Assembly: GCA_903953985.1 (NCBI GenBank)
Contig: CAJBLW010000105.1
Span: 1-8,647, forward strand
Direction of reading: 5' to 3'
Length of the DNA: 8,647 nucleotides
From: an uncultured Burkholderiales bacterium
GTDB taxonomy: Bacteria > Pseudomonadota > Gammaproteobacteria > Burkholderiales > Burkholderiaceae_C
A program made the position numbers and the translations under genes. Position 1 is the stretch's first letter. The number at the start of each line of letters is the position of its first letter. A model generated the notes under the pieces. That model made no database searches and was not told where the DNA came from. It saw only the letters and a program-made list of their open reading frames with translations. This document shows, in pieces, positions 1-5,738 of the stretch.

Positions 1-755
1 ACTTCTTCGCCGTCTTTGGGGGGTGTCAGTTCGGTCACCGGCACCAAGAGGCCTCGGCGGTCCACCACCTCGCGTTGGTGGGTGTAGTAGATCGACGGCA
101 GCGCTATCTTTTCACGGGCGATGTACTGCCACACGTCCAGCTCGGTCCAGTTGCTGATCGGGAACACGCGAAAGTGCTCGCCCGGCTGCAGCTTGTGGTT
201 GAACAGCGTCCACAGTTCGGGGCGCTGGGCTTTGGGCTGCCACTGGCCAAAGCTGTCGCGGTGCGAAAAGATGCGCTCCTTGGCACGGGCTTTTTCTTCG
301 TCACGGCGGGCACCGCCAATCAGCGCGTCAAAGCCGAACTCTTCAATCGCTTCGAGCAGCGTGACCGACTGGTGCACGTTGCGGCTCTCGCCCGGGTGGG
401 CCAAGCGCACGGTGCCGCGCTTCATCGAGTCTTCGACGCTGCGCACGATCAGCTCGGCACCCAGTTCTTTGGCGCGTGCGTCGCGGAAGTCGGTGACCTC
501 TTTGAAGTTGTGGCCGGTGTCGATCATGAGCAGCGGGTAGGGGATGCGACCGCTACTGGAGAGGCTTGTTTTGCCGCCAAAAGCCTTCTCTGCGCACTTG
601 AGCATGACCAGCGAATCCTTGCCTCCCGAAAACAACAGGGTGGGGCGCTCGAAGGCAGCGGCGACTTCGCGCAGGATGAAGATGGTTTCTTCTTCCAACG
701 CGTCGAGGTGGGCGTTGCTCAGGGTGTGCAGTTCGGTGGGTGTGATGGCGGTCAT
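1..755 (-). CDS. cysD: Sulfate adenylyltransferase subunit 2 (CysD), 3' end cut by window edge
   Basis: CysD catalyses formation of adenosine 5'-phosphosulfate (APS) from ATP and sulfate in the cytoplasm, together with the GTPase subunit CysN. I translated the minus strand from the ATG at 755; 251 codons are visible, against about 300 residues in the E. coli protein, so roughly the last 50 residues lie outside the window. The PP-loop ATP-binding motif SGGKDS is at residues 43-48, LLMIDTGHNF follows at about 75-84, and the family signature GGARRDEEKARAKERI is at about 147-162, followed by RVFPISNWTELDVWQYI (about 196-212). A small glycine/serine-rich insertion sits at about 60-70 compared with E. 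coli. It is the last visible gene of the cys operon, and cysN is expected next. The start is preceded by no good Shine-Dalgarno sequence of its own; a six-codon reading frame ends on the start codon. The identification is very secure. Confidence 0.96.
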   Translation of the reverse strand, partial: MTAITPTELHTLSNAHLDALEEETIFILREVAAAFERPTLLFSGGKDSLVMLKCAEKAFGGKTSLSSSGRIPYPLLMIDTGHNFKEVTDFRDARAKELGAELIVRSVEDSMKRGTVRLAHPGESRNVHQSVTLLEAIEEFGFDALIGGARRDEEKARAKERIFSHRDSFGQWQPKAQRPELWTLFNHKLQPGEHFRVFPISNWTELDVWQYIAREKIALPSIYYTHQREVVDRRGLLVPVTELTPPKDGEE

Positions 756-772
756 GTTGGGCTTAAATTCAT
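752..772 (-). promoter_or_regulatory. Possible six-codon leader cistron coupled to cysD
   Basis: On the minus strand an ATG at 772-770 opens a frame of six codons (M-N-L-S-P-T). Its TGA stop (754-752) overlaps the cysD ATG (755-753) in an ATGA arrangement. Purine-rich sequence lies just upstream, including GGAG contributed by the end of the repeat dyad about 10 bases away and GAAG closer in. cysD itself lacks a good ribosome binding site, so translational coupling through this mini-frame is conceivable. A frame this short can easily occur by chance; this is inference only. Confidence 0.2.
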
Positions 773-780
773 TTTTCTTC

Positions 781-844
781 GTCTCCCCGCGAAAGCGGGG
801 ATCCAGAAATCGAAGGCATGGATCCCCGCTTTCGCGAGGATGAC
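781..844. repeat. REP-like palindromic repeat dyad in the cysH-cysD gap
   Basis: Two arms face each other. TGGATCCCCGCTTTCGCG at 819-836 is a perfect 18-base reverse complement of 788-805, and the match continues imperfectly to 781 and 844 around a 13-base loop (806-818). Each arm is itself a small palindrome: CCCCGC-GAAA-GCGGGG at 785-800 has a six-base stem with a GAAA loop, and 825-840 is its mirror copy with one mismatch. The nested design is typical of dispersed REP/BIME-type elements rather than of a terminator; no T run follows on the minus strand. Translated on the plus strand, it gives the PAKAGIQ...WIPAFARMT string that often appears in spurious hypothetical proteins. It fills most of the gap (756-858) between cysH and cysD. 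Confidence 0.85.
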
Positions 845-858
845 ATTCCAAAGGAAAG

Positions 859-1614
859 TCACTTCTTAACGTGCAGGCCGCATTCTTTGGCGGCTTCGTC
901 CTCCCACCACCAGCGGCCGGCGCGGAACGCTTCGCCCAGGCTGATGGCGCGGGTGCAAGGGGCGCAGCCGATGCTCGGGAAAAACTGGTCGTGCAGCGGG
1001 TTGTAGTCCACCTGGTTCGTGGCGATGTAGTGCCACACGTCGCCCCAGGTCCACCTGGCCAATGGGTTGAATTTGTGCAAACCCGTGGTGGCCACTTCGC
1101 TTTCGTCCAGCAAAGGCACTTCGGCGCGGGTGTTGGATTGCTCCTGACGCAGACCCGTGATCCAGGCGCGTTGACCCGTCAAGGCGCGGGCCAAAGGCGC
1201 CATCTTGCGGATGCCGCAGCAGGCCTTGCGCAAGTCAACGCTCTGGTACATCGCGTCCTGACCTTTTTCACGCACGAATTGGATGACCGATTCGGGCACC
1301 GGGCGGAACACGTTGATGGGTGCGCGCGAATGCGCTTGCGTGCGCTCCAGCAGCGCCAGGGTTTCGGTGTGCAGCGCGCCAGTCTCAAGAACAAAAACTG
1401 GGACGTCGAGCTGCGCTGTATTGATGAGGTGTGTGATCACCACGTCTTCCGCGCCCAGGCTGGAGGCTTGGGTCACGGGCGAAAATTCGGCGGCAGCGTT
1501 TTGCAGCAAAGCTTGGGTCTCTGCCAGCTTGACGGCAAAGTCAGGGCTGGCTTGGGCGTGCAGATCCGTGGCTTTGGCCGGGGCATTGCGGGAGGAAATT
1601 AGGCTGGAGGTCAT
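859..1614 (-). CDS. cysH: Assimilatory APS reductase (CysH, [4Fe-4S] type)
   Basis: This 251-residue enzyme reduces adenylyl-sulfate to sulfite and AMP, using thioredoxin or glutaredoxin as reductant, in the cytoplasm. The nucleotide-binding region is SSLGAEDVVITHL at about 51-63, and VFVLETGALHTETL follows at about 74-86. The four cluster cysteines are present as a CC pair (132-133, in KACCGIRK) and C217/C220 (GCAPCTR). The catalytic cysteine is C245 in KECGLH near the C-terminus. The CC...CxxC cluster marks an APS-specific enzyme rather than the PAPS-specific E. coli type, so no APS kinase is required on this route. The ATG at 1614 overlaps the stop of the DUF934 gene as ATGA, giving a four-base overlap and probable translational coupling, which also supports this start. 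The stop is followed at once by the repeat dyad. Confidence 0.96.
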   Translation of the reverse strand: MTSSLISSRNAPAKATDLHAQASPDFAVKLAETQALLQNAAAEFSPVTQASSLGAEDVVITHLINTAQLDVPVFVLETGALHTETLALLERTQAHSRAPINVFRPVPESVIQFVREKGQDAMYQSVDLRKACCGIRKMAPLARALTGQRAWITGLRQEQSNTRAEVPLLDESEVATTGLHKFNPLARWTWGDVWHYIATNQVDYNPLHDQFFPSIGCAPCTRAISLGEAFRAGRWWWEDEAAKECGLHVKK

Positions 1615-1991
1615 CGGTTGTTGACGGCAAATTGGGGCTTCGTTTCGACAGCAGAGCCTTGGTAGAACCCGGCAAAGCGCTCAAACTGGCGTTGCGCTGC
1701 CGAGGCGTCCACCCCGTCGCGCAGCACGGCCACGTCAAAACCGGTGCGCTGCATTTGCACCAGCTGATCGATCAGCACGTCGCCTGTGGCGCGCAATTCA
1801 CCCGAAAAGCCCAGGCGGCGGCGCAGCAAAAAGGCCTGGCTGTAAGCGCGGCCATCGGTGAATTTGGGGAACTGCAGATCAATGCGTGCCACGCCGCTCA
1901 GGTCGAGCGTGCGCGGGTCGGCGTCGTTGGCCAGTGTGATGACCGCGGGCGACTCAAGCGCTTGGTGTTCTGGGGAGGAAATGATTTTCAT
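1611..1991 (-). CDS. DUF934 family protein linked to sulfite reduction
   Basis: This is a 126-residue cytoplasmic protein of the DUF934 family, which is regularly encoded next to cysI in proteobacteria and is often annotated as an oxidoreductase probably involved in sulfite reduction; its biochemical role is not established. The recognisable core is at about 34-95: GVARIDLQFPKFTDGRAYS, then QAFLLRRRLGFSGELRATGD, then VLIDQLVQMQRTGFDVAVL. No cysteines, membrane segments or signal peptide are present, so it is unlikely to carry an iron-sulfur cluster itself. I chose the ATG at 1991 because the frame upstream, which stays open to 2186, runs back through the repeat dyad and into cysI and gives non-family sequence. 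The ribosome binding site is weak. The stop overlaps the cysH start by four bases. Family assignment is confident; function is not. Confidence 0.88.
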   Translation of the reverse strand: MKIISSPEHQALESPAVITLANDADPRTLDLSGVARIDLQFPKFTDGRAYSQAFLLRRRLGFSGELRATGDVLIDQLVQMQRTGFDVAVLRDGVDASAAQRQFERFAGFYQGSAVETKPQFAVNNR

Positions 1992-2007
1992 GGTCGTTTT
2001 TTCTGTT

Positions 2008-2080
2008 TTAGGAGCCCACCCTGTGGGCGTTGGCATGTGTGGGTGGTTTGCAGGCCATCGCCCACAGGGTGGGCGCCTAC
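2008..2080. repeat. Second palindromic repeat dyad, in the cysI-DUF934 gap
   Basis: Arms GCCCACCCTGTGGGCG (2014-2029) and CGCCCACAGGGTGGGC (2059-2074) are perfect 16-base reverse complements. Over 2011-2033 against 2055-2077 the match is 21 of 23. The spacer between the extended arms is 21 bases (2034-2054). Each arm is also a mini-hairpin, GCCCAC-CCT-GTGGGC. The layout mirrors the dyad at 781-844, but the sequence is unrelated. No T run follows on the minus strand, so a classic intrinsic terminator is unlikely. The dyad occupies nearly the whole gap (1992-2088) between cysI and the DUF934 gene. It looks like a dispersed REP-type element; whether copies exist elsewhere in the genome cannot be seen here. 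Confidence 0.82.
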
Positions 2081-2088
2081 AAGGGGTT

Positions 2089-3891
2089 TTAGAGGGCAGC
2101 TTCCTCGGCGGGCTGACGTGCCGCATTGGCCGCCGCCTTGAATGGGTCTTGCCCCACGCGGCGCAGGGTTTCAATGAAGTATTCATGGCGGCCCAGTGCG
2201 GGCTGGCGCAGGGCTTTGTAGGTGTCCAAAATCGCCTCGATCACGTCCGGCACTTCAAACGATGAGAACGAAGGGCCGACCACTTTGCCGGGGGTGGTGG
2301 GGCCTGACAGGTCTTTGCCGTCCGAGCCGCCCAGGGTGACCTGGTACCACTCTTTGCCATCTTTATCCACACCCAAAATGCCGATGTGGCCTGAGTGGTG
2401 GTGGCCACAAGAGTTGATGCAGCCGCTGATGTGAAAGTCGATGTGGCCCAGGTCGTTCAGCTCGTCCAGGTCCTGGTAGCGCTCGGTGATGGCGGCAGCC
2501 AAAGGCAGCGAGCGGGCATTGGCCAGAGCGCAGTAGTCGCCGCCGGGGCAGGCGATCATGTCGGTCAGCAAACCGATGTTGGGCTGGGCCAAGCCCAAAG
2601 CCTTGGCTTCGAGCCACAGCGCGTGCAGCTGGTCCAGGCGTACCCAGGGCAGCACCAGGTTTTGGGTGTGTGTCACGCGGGCTTCGCCAGCGGAATACTT
2701 TGCCACCAGTGCGGCCGCGGCGTCCAGCTGGTTGGCTGTGGCGTCGCCCGGGGCTTGTCCCATGCGTTTGAAAGACAGGTTCACAGCACGCAGCGCAGGG
2801 TTCTGGTGCGGCTTGACGTTTTGTCCCATCCAGCGGGCAAAGGCGGGCGTCTTGGCCGCTTCAATGCTGACATCGGCTTCGGCCTTGGCGGCCCATGTCG
2901 CATCGTTTGGCAAATTCAAGGCAGGCGCCGCAAAGCAGGCGGCCACGCGGTCGAACTCGGCTTGGGGGATGGTGTGCAGGCCGCCGTCTTTGACCAAAAT
3001 GTCCTGGTATTCTGATTCGACTTCGTCAAAGTAACGCTGGCCTTCGGCTTTGACCAAAATCTTGATGCGCGCCTTGTAGAGGTTGTCGCGGCGGCCCCAG
3101 CGGTTGTAGACGCGGATCACGGCTTCGAGGTAGTTCATGATCTGGTTACAGGGCAGGAACTCGCGGATCTGCGTGCCCACCACGGGCGTGCGGCCCATGC
3201 CGCCACCCACCAGCACTTTGAAGCCCACTTCGCCAGCGGCGTTCTTGACCATCTGCAGGCCCACGTCGTGCCAGCCAATGGCGGCGCGGTCTTCTGCAGC
3301 GCCGGTGATCGCGATCTTGAACTTGCGGGGCAAGAAGGCGAATTCGGGGTGCAAGGTGCTCCACTGACGGATCAGCTCGGCATACGGCCGGGGGTCGACC
3401 ACTTCGTCGACGGCCACACCGGCCAGCTCGTCGGTGGTGGTGTTGCGGATGCAGTTGCCACTGGTCTGGATGCCGTGCAGGTTCACGCTGGCCAAGAGGT
3501 CCATCACGTCGGCCGATTTGGACAGGGGAATCCAGTTGAACTGCACGTTTTGGCGGGTGGTGAAATGGCCGTAATTGGTGGTCAGCTTCGGAGCTGGCCC
3601 AGCGATCTTGTCTTGCGTGGCTTGGGCCTCGGCCAACAGGGCGGCGCTTGGCGTGTCGTACTCGCGGGCGATTTGGGCCAGCACGTTGAGTTGGGGGGCC
3701 GAGATTTCGCCATAAGGCACGGCCACGCGCAGCATGGGCGCGTAGCGTTGCACGTACCAACCGTTTTGCAGGCGCAGGGGCTTGAACTCATCGCCCGTGA
3801 GTTGCCCAGCTTCAAAGCGCTCGAGTTGGTCGCGGTGTTGAGCAGCGCGGGCGCGCACGAACTGTTTGTCAAATTCGGTGTATTGGTACAT
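2089..3891 (-). CDS. cysI: Siroheme nitrite/sulfite reductase (CysI-type)
   Basis: This 600-residue cytoplasmic enzyme carries out the six-electron reduction of sulfite to sulfide; the family also includes nitrite reductases. It has the two-fold repeated ferredoxin-like and siroheme domain layout. The N-terminal half contains NYGHFTTRQNVQFNW (about 106-120), with the siroheme-contacting arginine region around R113, and QTSGNCIRN (about 142-150). The siroheme/[4Fe-4S] ligands are C448 and C454 (CPGGDYC) and C491 and C495 (GCINSCGHH). The sulfur context (APS reductase and CysD downstream) argues for sulfite as the substrate. The ATG at 3891 follows the stop of the exporter gene by nine bases, which suggests co-transcription. 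No CysJ flavoprotein is encoded nearby, so electrons probably come from a ferredoxin or another carrier. Product is very secure; substrate is inferred from context. Confidence 0.94.
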   Translation of the reverse strand: MYQYTEFDKQFVRARAAQHRDQLERFEAGQLTGDEFKPLRLQNGWYVQRYAPMLRVAVPYGEISAPQLNVLAQIAREYDTPSAALLAEAQATQDKIAGPAPKLTTNYGHFTTRQNVQFNWIPLSKSADVMDLLASVNLHGIQTSGNCIRNTTTDELAGVAVDEVVDPRPYAELIRQWSTLHPEFAFLPRKFKIAITGAAEDRAAIGWHDVGLQMVKNAAGEVGFKVLVGGGMGRTPVVGTQIREFLPCNQIMNYLEAVIRVYNRWGRRDNLYKARIKILVKAEGQRYFDEVESEYQDILVKDGGLHTIPQAEFDRVAACFAAPALNLPNDATWAAKAEADVSIEAAKTPAFARWMGQNVKPHQNPALRAVNLSFKRMGQAPGDATANQLDAAAALVAKYSAGEARVTHTQNLVLPWVRLDQLHALWLEAKALGLAQPNIGLLTDMIACPGGDYCALANARSLPLAAAITERYQDLDELNDLGHIDFHISGCINSCGHHHSGHIGILGVDKDGKEWYQVTLGGSDGKDLSGPTTPGKVVGPSFSSFEVPDVIEAILDTYKALRQPALGRHEYFIETLRRVGQDPFKAAANAARQPAEEAAL

Positions 3892-3900
3892 AGGAATAAC

Positions 3901-4692
3901 TCAGATCAAAACAAGTTTGGTGCCAGCCCAAGCCAGCAAGACGGAAAGCAAGGAGCGGATCACGCGATCTGGCGTGTGTTGGGTCAGGCGCGAGCCCAGC
4001 CAGATGCCGGGCAGCGAGCCCGCCAGCAACTTGGCCAGTAAGTCCCAATCGACCGAACCCATGAAGGCGTGGCCCAAGCCCGCCATCAACGTGAGTGGCA
4101 CGGCATAAGCGATGTCGGCCGCCACGATGCGTGGCAGGGGCAGCATGGGATAGAGCAAGAGCAGCACGGTGACGCCAATGGCGCCCGCGCCCACCGAGGT
4201 GAGGGTGACCAAGATGCCGATCAGCGCGCCAAACAGCACCGGCAGGCTCCAGTGGCGGGGGGTGCTGGCGAGTGCTTCGTCGGCGGCGGCCAGGTGGCGG
4301 GGCACTTGCTTGCCACGCACAGCTTTGTAAAGCATGGCCGCAGCCGTCAGCAGCAAGGCCACACCCAAAGTGGTGGTCATCAGCGACTGCACCTCAAGGG
4401 AGGCCGGGCCCACCCAGTGCAAAAAGCCCAGGGTCACCAAGCAGGCCGGAATGCTGCCCGCACTCAGCAAGCCCACCACACGCCAGGGCACGATGCGCTG
4501 TCTGGCAAAGCTGATGGTTCCGCCCAATTTGGTGAAAGCCGCAAACAGCAAGTCGGTGCCTACAGCCATGTAGGGCTTGACGCCAAAGAAAAAGATCAGC
4601 AGCGGCGTCATCAAGGAGCCCCCGCCAACACCCGTCAAGCCCACGATGGTGCCCACGAAAAAACCTGCAAAGACATAAGCCAAATCAACCAT
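3901..4692 (-). CDS. TauE/SafE family sulfite/organosulfonate exporter
   Basis: This is a 263-residue inner-membrane protein of the TauE/SafE family (formerly DUF81), whose members are thought to export sulfite, sulfoacetate or similar anions. The N-terminal motif GLTGVGGGSLMTP (about 18-30) is typical of the family. A matching second half begins near LFGALIGILVTLTSVGAGAIGV (about 154-175; quoted in two parts: LFGALIGILV, TLTSVGAGAIGV), reflecting the internal duplication. About eight hydrophobic segments are visible, and the protein ends in a hydrophobic helix (GTKLVLI). It is the first gene of the cys operon, nine bases ahead of cysI, so relief of toxic sulfite made by CysH is a reasonable role, although transport has not been shown. 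The ATG at 4692 gives the usual family N-terminus. No Shine-Dalgarno sequence is visible before it; the preceding bases are C-rich. Confidence 0.9.
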   Translation of the reverse strand: MVDLAYVFAGFFVGTIVGLTGVGGGSLMTPLLIFFFGVKPYMAVGTDLLFAAFTKLGGTISFARQRIVPWRVVGLLSAGSIPACLVTLGFLHWVGPASLEVQSLMTTTLGVALLLTAAAMLYKAVRGKQVPRHLAAADEALASTPRHWSLPVLFGALIGILVTLTSVGAGAIGVTVLLLLYPMLPLPRIVAADIAYAVPLTLMAGLGHAFMGSVDWDLLAKLLAGSLPGIWLGSRLTQHTPDRVIRSLLSVLLAWAGTKLVLI

Positions 4693-4786
4693 GGGGGCGA
4701 CTATAGGGACTCTTTATGCCTAAACAAAGGATTTTTTAGTTGGGCATATATTCTTTTGGCTTATAAGAGTGGAGTCGAACTCTGGC
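4693..4786 (-). promoter_or_regulatory. Leader and probable promoter region of the cys operon
   Basis: This 94-base gap lies between the end of the EamA gene and the start of the exporter gene and is markedly more AT-rich than its surroundings. A possible sigma-70 pair on the minus strand is TTGTTT (4727-4722) and TATAGT (4705-4700) with 16 bases between, but it would place the transcript start almost on the ATG. Further upstream are the palindrome CTTATAAG (4760-4767) and an inverted pair TATGCC/GGCATA (4715-4720 and 4743-4748). LysR-type activators such as CysB commonly control cys operons, and AT-rich TTATAAG-like sequence ahead of cys genes fits such a site. This is inference; the exact promoter and operator cannot be fixed by eye. 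No clear terminator for the EamA gene is visible. Confidence 0.5.
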
Positions 4787-5674
4787 TCAGTGCTCGTTGC
4801 GTTGAAAGGTTCGAAAGGGGTTGAATCCGGTGAGCAATGCCGAGGCGATCAAGATGAGCAGCACGCCAGGCAGCAGACCGGCCGTGAGGGGTTCGTCCAA
4901 AAACAAGGCCCCCCAAGACACACCGAAAAGGGGAATTAAAAAAGCCGAAGAGGTGGAGGCGCTGGCCGGGATCTCGCGCATCAGGCGCATGCTGATCCAG
5001 TAGGTGAAGCCCGAGGTGACCGCGCCCAGCACCAGCAAAGCCAGTAGCGCGGGCAGGCCCACCGCCTGACTGGGGGCGGTGGCCACGGCAGCGGGCACCA
5101 GCACCAGTGCGCTGGTCAGGTGCACCACCGCCGAGGCGGGCAGCGCGTGGTGAGCCAGGGTGGCACGCTTCATGAAGATGGCCCCAAAGCCATAACAGCC
5201 AGCGGCCGCCACGCAGGCCAAGGCCGCCAGCAGCACTTTCAGGTCCGGGTTCACGGGCCCCAAGCCCAGCAACAAGGTCACGCCCAGAAAGCCGAGGACA
5301 CAACCGACCCCTTTGCTGGGCGTGAAGCGTTCTTGGGCCAACATCACCCCAGCCAAGACGCCGAACATGGGGGCGGTGGCGTTGAGCACGGCCGAATACC
5401 CGGCCGGCAAGACCAGTCCGGCCCAGTTGTACAAAACAAAGGGCACCACCAGCGTCAAGATGCCCAGCCCGGTGAGCGAGCGCCAGTGCGCGCGGGCAGG
5501 CCAGGCTTGGCGCGTCCAGCGCATGATGGCGCTGAGCACCAGCGCCGCCAGGGCGCAACGAAGGCAAGCCATGGCGATCGGGCCAAAAGCCGGGGCGGCC
5601 ACGCGGATGAGCGGAAACGAGCCACCCCAAACGGCAGACAAAAGAACAAGTTGGGTGAATTGGCGTCCGTTCAT
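4787..5674 (-). CDS. EamA/DMT-superfamily transporter (RhaT-like permease)
   Basis: This is a 295-residue inner-membrane protein of the drug/metabolite transporter superfamily, which exports amino acids, metabolites or drugs; the substrate cannot be predicted. It has about ten hydrophobic helices in two EamA repeats. The first repeat opens with LLSAVWGGSFPLIRV (about 11-25) and includes NATAPMFGVLAGVMLAQERF (98-117), the typical end of helix 4 of the repeat. The second repeat includes SSAFLIPLFGVSWGALFLDE (242-261), the matching motif. Length agrees with the family's usual 280-310 residues. Two starts are possible. The ATG at 5674 gives the usual short N-terminus. An ATG at 5698 would add eight residues and has AAGG about seven bases upstream. 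The gene lies 64 bases after the SPOR-protein gene and 94 before the cys operon, and has no visible functional link to either. Confidence 0.9.
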   Translation of the reverse strand: MNGRQFTQLVLLSAVWGGSFPLIRVAAPAFGPIAMACLRCALAALVLSAIMRWTRQAWPARAHWRSLTGLGILTLVVPFVLYNWAGLVLPAGYSAVLNATAPMFGVLAGVMLAQERFTPSKGVGCVLGFLGVTLLLGLGPVNPDLKVLLAALACVAAAGCYGFGAIFMKRATLAHHALPASAVVHLTSALVLVPAAVATAPSQAVGLPALLALLVLGAVTSGFTYWISMRLMREIPASASTSSAFLIPLFGVSWGALFLDEPLTAGLLPGVLLILIASALLTGFNPFRTFQRNEH

Positions 5675-5738
5675 GGCGAGGCCATTATCAGCCGGCATCT
5701 AACGGCCTTGGAGGAGGAGCATGGACTTTTCAAGAGCC

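Noticed and set aside
75..869. A 264-codon plus-strand reading frame
   Set aside because: It runs antisense to cysD, which has unmistakable motifs. Its tail (PAKAGIQ...WIPAFARMT) is just the translated repeat dyad, a common source of spurious hypothetical proteins.
871..1602. A 243-codon plus-strand reading frame
   Set aside because: It is antisense to cysH, which carries all cluster and catalytic cysteines; this frame has no recognisable features.
1992..2186. N-terminal extension of the DUF934 protein back to an ATG at 2186
   Set aside because: The extra residues come from the repeat dyad and the end of cysI in another frame and do not resemble the family. The ATG at 1991 gives a normal N-terminus.
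2089..3891. CysI gene as an assimilatory nitrite reductase
   Set aside because: The family overlaps with nitrite reductases, but the neighbours (APS reductase, CysD, DUF934, sulfite exporter) all point to sulfite.
4768..4785. A GAGTTCGACTC string resembling a tRNA T-arm
   Set aside because: There is no acceptor, D-arm or anticodon arm around it, and it is too short to be more than chance.
4761..5630. A 289-codon minus-strand frame overlapping the EamA gene
   Set aside because: It is the alternative frame of the same strand, rich in Arg/Gly/Pro with no membrane-segment pattern. The overlapping frame gives a clean ten-helix EamA protein.
5699..5738. Possible terminator between the SPOR and EamA genes
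   Set aside because: Only short direct repeats (AGGGCT) are visible at the end of the SPOR gene; no stable hairpin followed by a T run could be found.
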